Shown: positions 1 through 9,138 of the stretch, piece by piece
How positions within the stretch are numbered: position 1 is the first letter of the stretch
Layout: every line of letters starts with the position of its first letter
Assembly: GCA_034509925.1 (NCBI GenBank)
Contig: CM067532.1
Span: forward strand, 4,916,142 to 4,980,141
Length of the DNA: 64,000 nt
Direction: 5' to 3'
Source of the DNA: Hirudinaria manillensis
Taxonomy: Eukaryota; Annelida; Clitellata; Hirudinida; Hirudinidae
Notes under the pieces: model-generated
Databases searched by the model: none
Told to the model about the DNA's origin: nothing
Seen by the model: only the letters and a program-made list of their open reading frames with translations
Made by a program: the position numbers and the translations under genes

Positions 1-507
1 GTAGAGAAAGGCGTAAAGTTTGCAAAACAAGTGAATGTCGGAAAAGTATAGTTACAATAAAGATCTTCATTTTTCATATCTCTCCCTTTCTAATTTCTTT
101 TAATCTTTTAAGTATTTTTTGCATTCGGAACAGGCCGTACAAGTAGGTCCTATCGATATAGGCGATCCACCCTGATCTTCGGACGCTTACAACGTGGGCT
201 TTCCTGACTTAAAGCTGTTGACCTAAAAAGGCCAAAGAGCCTACTTGAGCCGACGTTTACCGTTTCTCAAAGTGTATACTTACGTGTATACATTGACTTC
301 AATTCAACAATAAGTTGCTTTCACGAATAGCAGACGAACAATGTGAAAATAATTGCTTATCAAAGGAATTTGTGTTATAATTTAATTATGCTACAAAAAT
401 TATTTTTTGATTTTACTTCAAGTAATTGATTGAGACTGATCGCTGATTTTTCTTAAAGAATACTTGACATCAGAAAATAGAAAATAAAGGAATAAATTTA
501 ATTTCAG
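1..507. other. Intron and upstream flank of peptide gene copy 1
   Basis: No first exon is visible here. Bases about 360-507 align closely with 2030-2158, the intron end of the second copy. If the duplication unit is about 1651 bases (the distance between the two second exons), the first exon of copy 1 would lie about 460 bases before the window start. Confidence 0.5.
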
Positions 508-693
508 AGATTCGTATACGACCAACCATCGAAAGTCGTCCACAAAAGCGTACCCCAAGAAGAGAACATTCTCGATGAAATTATGGACGATTCTGTCAAC
601 CAAAAGGCAAAACAAGCAGCTCTTTGGAAAAGGAAAAGCCTGCAGAAACGCGTTCCAATCCAATGCCTCATAAACATTATCGCCTGTTGGTGA
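508..693 (+). CDS. Allatostatin-C-like prohormone, copy 1 (terminal exon, partial)
   Basis: This is the 3' coding exon of a secreted peptide precursor. An acceptor (tttaatttcag) ends at 507; a phase-0 frame of 61 codons then runs to TGA at 691-693. The C-terminus reads QKR followed by VPIQCLINIIACW. A dibasic KR site would free a 13-residue peptide with Cys-x6-Cys, Asn at the third loop position and one terminal aromatic residue. That is the layout of the allatostatin-C family, whose peptides carry one disulphide loop, end in an aromatic residue and act through somatostatin-type receptors. The remainder of the exon is a charged spacer starting RFVYDQPSK. An AATAAA lies at 786-791. The exon is nearly identical to 2159-2344, differing in the first mature residue (Val here, Asp there). 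The signal-peptide exon should lie left of the window. Function is inferred from the motif only. Confidence 0.7.
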   Translation, partial: RFVYDQPSKVVHKSVPQEENILDEIMDDSVNQKAKQAALWKRKSLQKRVPIQCLINIIACW

Positions 694-785
694 TTAAAAC
701 ATTATAGATTGCTTTCTGCATTCAGAAGTTAACGATTCAGAAATCGATCACATTTCGTGAAACGTCATATTACAGATTTAGTTTG

Positions 786-791
786 AATAAA
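786..791 (+). promoter_or_regulatory. Polyadenylation signal of peptide gene copy 1
   Basis: AATAAA lies 93 bases after the copy 1 stop codon. The second copy has the same hexamer at 2403-2408, in the matching position. Confidence 0.55.
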
Positions 792-1026
792 CGCGATGTT
801 ACTTTGTATCTGTAGCAATTCACTGTAAACTGTTCTTTGATCGGTGGTAACGTGACAATAGCCGCTACGCACTTGAGAACGACCTCTCCGATTTTGTCAC
901 CTCTGATTACTAGTAAAAGATGTATAATTGACACGCAGATGAGATTAATCAAGAGAACTATTATCGATTCACATTTTCTTCGAAGGAGAGGTTGAAATCG
1001 AGAGAGAGTAAGGTCTCGAGGATTTG

Positions 1027-1056
1027 CATAAATAAGGATGGAAGCTCAACTCACTT
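1027..1056 (+). promoter_or_regulatory. Probable core promoter of peptide gene copy 2
   Basis: A TATA-like box (CATAAATAAG, 1027-1036) is followed about 25 bases later by an initiator-like CTCACTT. It stands about 160 bases before the ATG of copy 2 and only about 240 bases after the poly(A) signal of copy 1, so the two genes are closely packed. Confidence 0.45.
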
Positions 1057-1187
1057 GCAGTCCTTAGAAGCGACTACATAAAGAACACGTTCAAGTGTTA
1101 ACTTTGTTTAAACCTTTGAGAGGTTCGATAGAACAATTAGTGAAATTAAAAAAAATTACGATTCGTTTTAAAGGCAACACCAGAAAA

Positions 1188-2344
1188 ATGAACAAATTTT
1201 TTCGCCTCGAATTGCTGGTTGTAGTTATCTTGATCTTAGCCACCCTTACGATGAACATGGCAGTACAGAAAAGAGCTCTCAGGAACATCCACAAAAATCC
1301 CTATAGAGTTGGTACATAATTTTTATTAGTAACAAAAGTTATTAATAGATAATTACTGAGGTAAAAAGAGCTTTCATGTGTACCGTTTCTGTGTGAAATT
1401 TACATCAGAGGTGTGACACACTTTTTTTTTACTCGGGCCATTGCATTAAAATAAGTTATACAGCCGGGTCATTCAGTCGAGATGAAGTACATATTGACAA
1501 AGCTGATTTTTTAAATAATTGCACTTGTTGAATAATAGGACTTTATAACACTGTGTAACATATTTTGAACTCAGGGGAGGTTGGCCCGTAGTTTGGATGC
1601 CCCTGGTGTATACAGTAAAACCTTTAAATTGGGACGCCCAATAGTAGGTAAAATCTGTCCCTAGGGCCCTTTTTTCTAGGAACCGATTTTTACTTTAGTT
1701 TAAGTCTCTTTTGCCAACGAGCAGGCTGCACATAGCGATCCACCGAATGTGATTCAAGTAGGCTTTTCCAACGAGATCTTCGGCACCGGGAGCTTTCCTG
1801 GCTAAAGGCGGACTAGGTTTAACACAGACGCCTGGTAAAAGGGACGGCCTGCCCATAGGGACTCTCTTGGGATGTTGTTTCATCCGATAACGTGACAACT
1901 CATCTAAACTTCTTATGAGCAACTCTTATTCCTTAGAACATCATCACATCTACTAACTCGTCAACCTCTCTTTATTATCTCCTCATTTGCCTGAACTTAT
2001 TATAAATCTTAGCAGTGACGGATGAATTTGTTTTGTAATTTAATTATGCTGCAAAAATTATTTTTAATTACATTTCAAGCAATTGATCGAGACTGGTCGC
2101 TGATTTCTCATAAAGAATACTCAGAAAGTAGAAAATAACGGAATAAATTTAATTTCAGAAATTCTACTACGACCAACCATCGAAAGTCGTCCACAAAAGT
2201 GTTTCCCAAGAAAAGAACATTCTCGATGAAATTATAAACGATTCTGTCAACCAAAAGGCAAAACAAGCAGCTCTTTGGAAGAAGAAACGCCTGCAGAAAC
2301 GTGATCCAATCCAATGTCTCATAAACATTATCGCCTGTTGGTGA
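1188..2344 (+). CDS. Allatostatin-C-like prohormone, copy 2 (complete)
   Basis: Two coding exons: 1188-1307 and 2159-2344, 101 residues. Exon 1 encodes a signal peptide: MNKFFR, then a strongly hydrophobic run to about residue 25, then a short basic segment ending NPYR. Exon 2 starts KFYYDQPSK, continues as a Lys/Asp/Glu-rich spacer and ends with KKKR and QKR before DPIQCLINIIACW and TGA (2342-2344). Cleavage after QKR would release a 13-residue cyclic peptide of allatostatin-C type (Cys-x6-Cys, Asn at the third loop position, terminal aromatic). The precursor plan of signal, spacer and a single C-terminal peptide also fits that family. The donor AGA|GTTGGT is weak, but it is the only phase-0 choice that keeps exon 2 open. 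AATAAA at 2403-2408. The family call rests on motif and architecture; receptor and action are inferred. Confidence 0.72.
1615..1695. mobile_element. Possible pogo/Tigger-like terminal fragment
   Basis: TA followed by CAGTAAAACC at about 1613-1624 resembles the left end of pogo/Tigger transposons at a TA target. A degenerate reverse counterpart may lie near 1680-1695. There is no coding capacity. The assignment rests on one short motif. Confidence 0.25.
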
Positions 2345-3315
2345 TTAAAACGATTCAGAAATAGTTACATTCCGTAAAATCTCATATTACAGATTTATTT
2401 TGAATAAACGCGATGTTATTTCGTATCTGTGGCAATCGGTGTTAACAATAGCCGTAAATGTGAGAAGGACCTCTCTGATTTTTGCCACCGTTTCTGGTAA
2501 AATAAGGAGGAGAAAATGTACAATGCAGACCGGCAGATGAGAATTTGTTCGTTGAACAAAAGATGATTCAGTTCTTTAAGTGCGATAATCTTTTTAATTT
2601 TTTTTGCTTGTTGTATTCTTTATGTTGAATGTTATCCGAGATTAGCCGACAACAGAACCATTCTATACTCTGTAGCTTCTCGAAGAATGGTGATGTTATG
2701 TTAGGAAAACTGAAAAACGTATTTTTGTCGCCTTTGTAAAAGGTTCAATGATAACGGAAGTCACGAAATGCGAAGGGCCACATGTTTCTACCACAATCAA
2801 TGCTTACCTTTGAGCAAGCTGATTGATGGTAAAGTGTAGAGAGTGCTAAACTACCCAAGGATTGGCAAGTGAGGCTGCCATTTTCTTTTGTACTCATTTG
2901 AACTATTTCTTATGACTAAATAACATTTTTTAAGAATTTGAAGCGCTCATTAAGTTTTTAGCAACTTTGCAACAGTATGTACAATTTGAAATATTTTTTC
3001 GAGAATAACAGAATGAAAGAAACTTAAAATTCTTAAATTTTAACTTCTCTTGAGACCGCATTATTCAACAACGACATTTATTTATTTATTTATTCATCTT
3101 TTTGGAGACACCAAAATTAACGACACCACACAAATTGGAAAATAAAAAATTTAACGGTGAAACCAAGGATGCCCGAAAAGAATTATTCCCGCTAAGGAGG
3201 CAATCTATAATTTTTCTCTCGACCGGACTGACCCCTTCATAAATTCGATACATCTACTGCTATGATCTCTTTACAGGAAGTACATCTTGTTGGAACAATT
3301 CCTTCAATTTGTCAC

Positions 3316-3440
3316 CAGGGAGCTGCAAATTTTTTTTGTCCAAGCCCGGCCCTCTCTCAGATTTATCATGTCCGTCCGGCTCGATCCTCTAAATGTAAAG
3401 TTGGCCCGGCCCGCACAGGCCCGCTCGAATTATGCATCCA
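3316..3440. mobile_element. hAT-like non-autonomous element fragment
   Basis: A GC-rich island in AT-rich DNA. It begins CAGGGAGCTGCAAA and contains runs of GCCCGGCCC type. Its reverse complement resembles the right part of the element at 49679-50327 (shared GGGCCGG blocks, and GGGCTTGG followed by CAAAAAAA-TTT). The far end and the target duplication were not found, so this is probably a truncated copy. Confidence 0.45.
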
Positions 3441-4757
3441 TCCCATACGTGATCTTAATAACCACACAGCACTATATAGTCTGATATGCAAAATCATGTA
3501 TAATAGATCTGTGAATTTTTGTTATTATAATGCAAAAATGTTGTCTAGTTTTCTGAGTAACCATCGTATGTAAAAAATTGCTAAAAGTCTCAATTGTTTC
3601 GTCTCTATACTCGCTTAATAAAATTTCAATAGTTTCTAGCTGTCACCACAGTAGTTAAACTGGTGCTACCTGAGGGTCATTTTGTGGAAAGTGGTGTTTG
3701 ATGCCACCTCTTCTTGAAAAGCGTTATTGTTGAAACGAAACGATCTTATTATTATTGCATTGACTTCCGCTTTCTTCAAATATGTTCAGTTGTCTTAAAG
3801 AGATGAAATCGTATTATTTTACACATTTCCAAAGAGTTAAAAAAAGCCGACACAACAATATACCTTCAAAAATAACTTTAAAATACTTTTATGAGCCGCA
3901 TGTTATGTGACTAATTTAAGCCACAGCTTTCAAGTTGCTTTTAACCAAATCACTATTTAATTCATTCCCTTCCTGTGTGCTCACTTACAGGACCAATTCA
4001 TCAGGAGAAGCAAATGGAGTCAAATTAAGTTAATTGGCTTTTACTGGTGTTGCCTCGGATGGTCAAAAGCGTTTAAAAACTTTTAGTGAAACCACATCGT
4101 ATTAAGTGATTTTAACGAAATTATTCCGGAACTAATGAATTCATTTTGTTAATTCGGATTCCTTAAATAGAATTTATAAAAATTTATTATTCTAAAAAAA
4201 AATGACTAAATCACGTGGCAGTTAGGATTGAATTCAGTAATAAAGTAAAAGTTCCCGTATTAAAGAAAATTTTTGAATTGGTTTCAGTTCTTGTAACTGG
4301 AGATTCACACTACATGAAACAGATTTTGAGTCAAAACATTATCTGTGTTATATGATTGAAAATATGACAAATCTTATGATATATTACATTATTCTTTGAT
4401 ATCTAATGAAATTTTAAACCTCCTTTAATATATTGATTAAAACTTTAAAATAATCTCACAAAATCGAGGTGGTTTATTCCGGTAGTAATGAATGGACCGC
4501 GCATAGAATTGAACCCTGCCAAGTACTGCTTGAAAGTACTTTGATTATTTTATGATTACCATTGTACATTTATTTGACCGTCATTCATAAATGATTTTTT
4601 TTTATTTATATGTTTATTAATATAGTTTTTTCCTCCTCGAAATTCCCCTTCCAAAGTGTCCAAGATCTACAATGTGTTAAAATGTGATGAAACAATCAAA
4701 ATAAGAATGACAAACAAGGTCTAATTCCGATAAAAACTCTTGCAAAAATTCTTTCAG

Positions 4758-4902
4758 AAATTCTTGCGAAACATTGAAAAAATGCAGATGTCCTCCTCAT
4801 CAATGGGGAGTCACGCTGACCTTGTTTCCAATGCAGTTCAAACATCAACAGACAACAAGATGGCATTTTTCAAGTCGGATAAGCGAAGTTGTGAATAGAT
4901 TG
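4758..4902 (+). other. Exon-like island, unassigned
   Basis: An acceptor-like ttctttcag precedes 4758 and a donor-like ATTG|GTGAGAG follows 4902. Between them one frame (phase 2 entry) is open for 48 codons and includes Cys-rich KKCRCPPHQW. No partner exons were found and I do not recognise the product. It may be chance or a transposon relic. Confidence 0.2.
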
Positions 4903-6097
4903 GTGAGAGTAAAGTTATTCTATCGTAGGTAGTAAGGCGTCTCATTCTACACCTGTGGGATTAATTTTTTAAAATCCTTTTTATCAGTTTTACTTGTTGT
5001 TAATTAAAGTCAACTGGCTTCGGAGTTAATTTACCTTCGTTGCTATGGAGATATGCGGTGTAGCTCTTTTTTTTTGTTTACTTATTCCGGTTTTCAAATT
5101 AACTTTTCAGGCAAAATATTTCAATTTCTGCACAACTTTGACCCTCTGCGTTGCTGCCTAAATGTATGCAAATTATCGTTTATTAATTTTTGAACATTAG
5201 TTTCGACTATGACAGCCTCAAAATTTAAAACAAATTATCCGTCGACCCTCAACCACGTGAAGACAAATATACCACCAACATGTACAATGTTTATACCAGC
5301 TTTAGTTTGCTGAGCGAGCGTTCTATGGCCATGGCAGGGAATGTCGACAAAATATGGGGTCAGACGCATATATTTCTTCGTATTTGGAGAGTCCTTGCAG
5401 TTTGTATTATTTTCAAGCATTAGCTCCGTCAGATTCAATTGGCCTTTTTCAAAATTTGCTTGTTGAACGGATATCGTACAACGTATCTCCATTTCGAGAT
5501 TTTCACCAAGATCAAAGGGATTCACCAATTTTGATATTTATTTTAGTCCATCTTCATGAATTGAAAAGGTTGCTATCAGAAGATGATGAATCTCTCAGAA
5601 CGCTGTTAAATATACGAATACTAAAACGAATAGTTACTCCGCCAATAACTTTGTCCATTACTACTTAAAAGAAAGACTTTCCCAAATAGTTCGTCTTTTA
5701 AAAATTTTGCCTTGCACTCTCTTTTAAAATTCCCTTCGTTGCCCCACCCCTCTTTAAAGCTCCACCGGTCCTCGGAATGCACCTGATGACCCCTCCTAAG
5801 GCCCTTCTTATGATATTCTGAGCTGATAACCCCATTAAACTGGCAAAAAACATCGAAGTTTGTCTTCCGATAAACATTTTGTTGTTTTTAAATCCTCGGC
5901 ATCATAAACCATTTTTCAGCTTAAATCATCTGTTAAAGATACATGAAATCCCTAATTATATCTTATAAATTGTCTGTTAGCTTTTGTGCGGTAACATTGT
6001 CTTTTGTATTTTTGATGAATAGCGCACCAAACATACTTGCTCCAAATAGTTACCAAACGACAACGTACAAAAGACGATCAAATTTAACACTCGGCAG

Positions 6098-6103
6098 TTT
6101 ATT
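6098..6103 (-). promoter_or_regulatory. Candidate poly(A) signal of the CCDC124-like gene
   Basis: TTTATT on the + strand is AATAAA on the coding strand, about 135 bases beyond the stop codon at 6239-6241. Confidence 0.4.
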
Positions 6104-6238
6104 CAAGTAATCGTGATTTAGTGAAAACTGATTAACAAATGATTAACAAATAAGCAGTGTTCGCCAAATTCGGAAAGAAACAAAAAAATAAAGCGTCAAA
6201 CAACTTGTCAAAACTCAAAGATAGCAGATGTTTCAGTT

Positions 6239-6763
6239 TCAAGAGCTTCTGTTGAAAGGATTTTCTGAAGACCTCTTCCACTCCTTGTTGACGATGTCAA
6301 GCATTTGACTGTGACGAAGCTTGGGATTCTCCAACTTCAATTGGTTCAACCTTCTGTCCTCGAAGAGTTGGTAGGCCTTTCTTTCCTTCTTCTCAAGATG
6401 GCGAGCACACTTGAGGCTGAAGTTATCGGCGCTTGAGAATACGTCGATTGCTTCATCTACAGTCGAAGCAGTTTCAGTGTCAGCCATGATCCTGTTCAAA
6501 TTTTCTTCAATTGCTCCCACTTTGGTGATGATATTCTTCGGAGAGTTACTTTTCGTCTCCTTCATTTCCAGCTCAAAACGAGTAACTTTGAGAGGATTAT
6601 TTTTAGCAGTCAAATTGGCCATTTCATCGTCTGCCATGTTTTGGCGTTCTTTCTTCTTCTCAAGTTTCTCCATTCTCTTCAACAACTCCTTATCAGCTTT
6701 ATTAAGCTTTACATTACCGCTTATATTAGACTGTAGCTCTAAACGAGCTTCCCTTCGAGACAT
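6239..6763 (-). CDS. CCDC124: CCDC124/Lso2-like ribosome-associated protein
   Basis: Single open frame of 174 residues from ATG at 6761-6763 to the stop at 6239-6241. CCDC124 (yeast Lso2) binds idle ribosomes and helps them recover from dormancy. Features: a Lys/Glu-rich coiled coil (about 20-60, EKLEKKKERQ), then KVTRFELE, then EENLNR and TVDEAIDVFS, and a C-terminal HMG-like block (about 130-172) with FEDRRL, LKLENPKLRHSQ and NKEWKRSSENPFN. These blocks occur in CCDC124 in the same order. The usual Lys-rich N-terminal helix is not encoded here. The frame stays open upstream of the ATG to an acceptor-like aacttgcag ending near 6787, so a 5' coding exon may exist and the true start may not be this ATG. 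Human CCDC124 has 223 residues. An N-terminally shortened paralogue or retrocopy is the alternative. Confidence 0.75.
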   Translation of the reverse strand: MSRREARLELQSNISGNVKLNKADKELLKRMEKLEKKKERQNMADDEMANLTAKNNPLKVTRFELEMKETKSNSPKNIITKVGAIEENLNRIMADTETASTVDEAIDVFSSADNFSLKCARHLEKKERKAYQLFEDRRLNQLKLENPKLRHSQMLDIVNKEWKRSSENPFNRSS

Positions 6764-6803
6764 TTTTATCCGTTCACTCGTCGGTCTGCAAGTTGTTTAG
6801 CAA

Positions 6804-9138
6804 ATTGTATTCAATGCATCCAAAAGACAACAAATAAGAAAAGATTCTAAAAACATAGAATAGCAAAGCAAATTGGTTAATGAAAACCTAACTGATGTTT
6901 TTGCGGTGTTTATTCTTAAATTACAATTTGCAAATTGCACTATTAATTAAACTCAACTTCTTTTCACATTTTATGATTCCTACAAGATCATCCCATTCCG
7001 TAAAGATGATATGATACGACAATTTTCTGAAAGGTTCCTTCCCAGAAAGATTTGTATTTATCAACGATATTAGGTAATTAAGTGACATTTGAACTTACTC
7101 CAGGTACGTAAGAGGAAATTGTGGGTGGTTCACAAGATTCGCCAAGACATAGGTATAGACCTCATTGGGTGATACCAAATAGTTAAACTTTCAATTTTAC
7201 AAAGCAAAACAAGCGTTAATAAAATAACCAATAATCGTTGCATGAATGGGCACAATCGTCAAACACTTGGTGTTTATTGGGAATCTGAGCTGTTCTTAGA
7301 GCAATTTTGGGTAATTTAAACATTTTTTACACACTGATTAAAGGATTACAATATTTCACATAGCGAAAGTTGATCTGCACAAAGTAGAATTAGTTATCGA
7401 CGCTAGGATGAGCAAGTTAGACATTTTATAAACTTTGCACGAAAAGCACAGCTCATTAGTTGGATGTTCAACAAAAAGCATTTTTAAAAGCAGACCATCA
7501 CGGAATTTCCATAGAAAGAATTAAGTTAAGGCCTAAATAAAGAACGTTAGAAATTAGAGGGTGGTGTATTCACTCGGCAAGAAATAAACAACAGAACCAA
7601 TTGGAACGTTTTAATTGTTTCCATTTTGAACCCCAGGTCAGATCAGCCACAGTTGAGAAAGTGGCAGATTTGAAGCTGTTCACAAAAGTGATGAAGAGTT
7701 AAAGAGATATTTTCCAAAATTTACCCATGTTTATGTTGAATAATCCAAAGATGGACTTAGAAAAAACATAAAGACACAAAAGCAGCTGGTACTGATTTAC
7801 ACAAAGCAAAAGACCAGCCTGCATTTGGAGTTTCACAATTTATAACTGAATGGGAATTTCTAGAATTTCAATCAGAACTTTCTGAGCTTTCATGTATTTC
7901 CAAGAATCTTTGGGTCTGGAGCTTTGCATTAGAGATTTTTGAAAACTGAAGGTAATATTCAGTAAAAAGATACCCACAATCCAATATAAGGGCAAGAATT
8001 TGATATATTTATTTCCTGGACTTATATTAATGAGAATAAAGGTTATGTAAGAAGTCTTTTAGGTGGTGGCTTAACAATGTTTCCCATGCCAATGAGACTT
8101 AAACTTGATTTTAAAACTACAGCATCAAAGCAGTGCCCGAGGCAAATGTTTCTGACGGATCCAAAAGCCTGCACCTAAGAAAGTCTTTCACTTTATGCTT
8201 ACAAAACTCAGGCACTAACCTTCTTAACTCTTAATAACTGAGAAACCTATGGGCTTTTGCCAAACAAAAACTGTCAACCAAACAATGAAGTTCCCATCAA
8301 AAACATTTTTCTGCTTCTGATCAAATTAAACACTTTCATGAACAGTGAACAGATAGATCTTCATCATGTTAGTCCTCTACCACACAAACAAATATGCTTA
8401 ATATTAACAATAATCAATTCAATATTACAATAAGCAAACGAAATGTTGTTAGCCAGAAATTGACTCAATTCAGGCCTGAATATTTAAGAAGCATATTTCA
8501 GAAAGTTTTCATTATTGCTGCAACCACAAATCTTTTCATTTTACAGTAAATTCAGGCATCGACCTTATCGTCAGCTAATCCCAACAAAACTTAATCTTGT
8601 AGAAAAACGTCCACAATTATGGCTTTTTAATTGGATGCAAGCATAAACAAAAACCATAATAACAATATTATGACTATAACCATAACTCCAAAAAGCAACA
8701 AACACTTAAAAACGCTCGTCAAAACATCGATAAGCCTTGAAACGTCACGATCGATATAAACAAATCCGTTCAGAATTCCATGATCTCGACAGGAGTTATG
8801 AAATTGATTTCATCAAAGCACTGAAAGAAACAAAAAGATGGGGGACTCGAACCTGCAACTAACACGTCCAGAGAGGGCGACGGTCTCCCGCACGAAAAGT
8901 CAAAAAACGGCCAAAGAACGCTTCACGATTCCACTTTGAGAAATTGAACGACACGGGCAAAAATTCAGCAGTTATCGAACTTCCATTCCCTCTCGAGCAC
9001 TAAAAATGCAAACAAAAAAACGGCGTCTGCTCACTATTGCTTCGTACAAATTCGAGAACGAACGAACGAACGTCCCAAAAGATGCGCTAAAAATACTAGT
9101 TGCTGTGCCGAGGACTCGTTTCTCGGGGGCCGCGACCT
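6804..9138. other. Intergenic, no supported gene
   Basis: AT-rich sequence with no convincing exon. It includes the FARP 3' flank. At 8842-8853 there is a tRNA B-box-like motif on the minus strand (GGTTCGAGTCCC) without a recognisable A box or cloverleaf; it may be a tRNA-derived SINE relic. Confidence 0.5.

Larger units (their letters stand above)
361..2540 (+). repeat. Tandem segmental duplication of the peptide gene
   Basis: About 361-960 and 2030-2540 are direct copies offset by 1651 bases, covering the end of the intron, the second exon and the 3' flank with the poly(A) signal. Weaker similarity further upstream (around 160-260 versus 1730-1830) suggests the original unit was longer. 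Intron and flank are as similar as the exon, so the duplication is recent or homogenised. Confidence 0.75.
2409..6097. other. Intergenic, no supported gene
   Basis: AT-rich DNA between the peptide genes and the CCDC124-like gene. It holds the GC-rich transposon fragment at 3316-3440, a TTTA repeat near 3078-3094, an exon-like island at 4758-4902 and overlapping open frames on both strands at 5235-5668 that I could not relate to any family. Confidence 0.5.

Noticed and set aside
5235-5668. Opposing ORFs of about 100 codons on both strands
   Set aside because: No recognisable domain and no paired splice sites; the minus frame starts at TTG right after a stop. Kept only as an unexplained open stretch.
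8842-8853. tRNA gene
   Set aside because: Only a B box is visible; the A box, acceptor stem and full T stem are missing.
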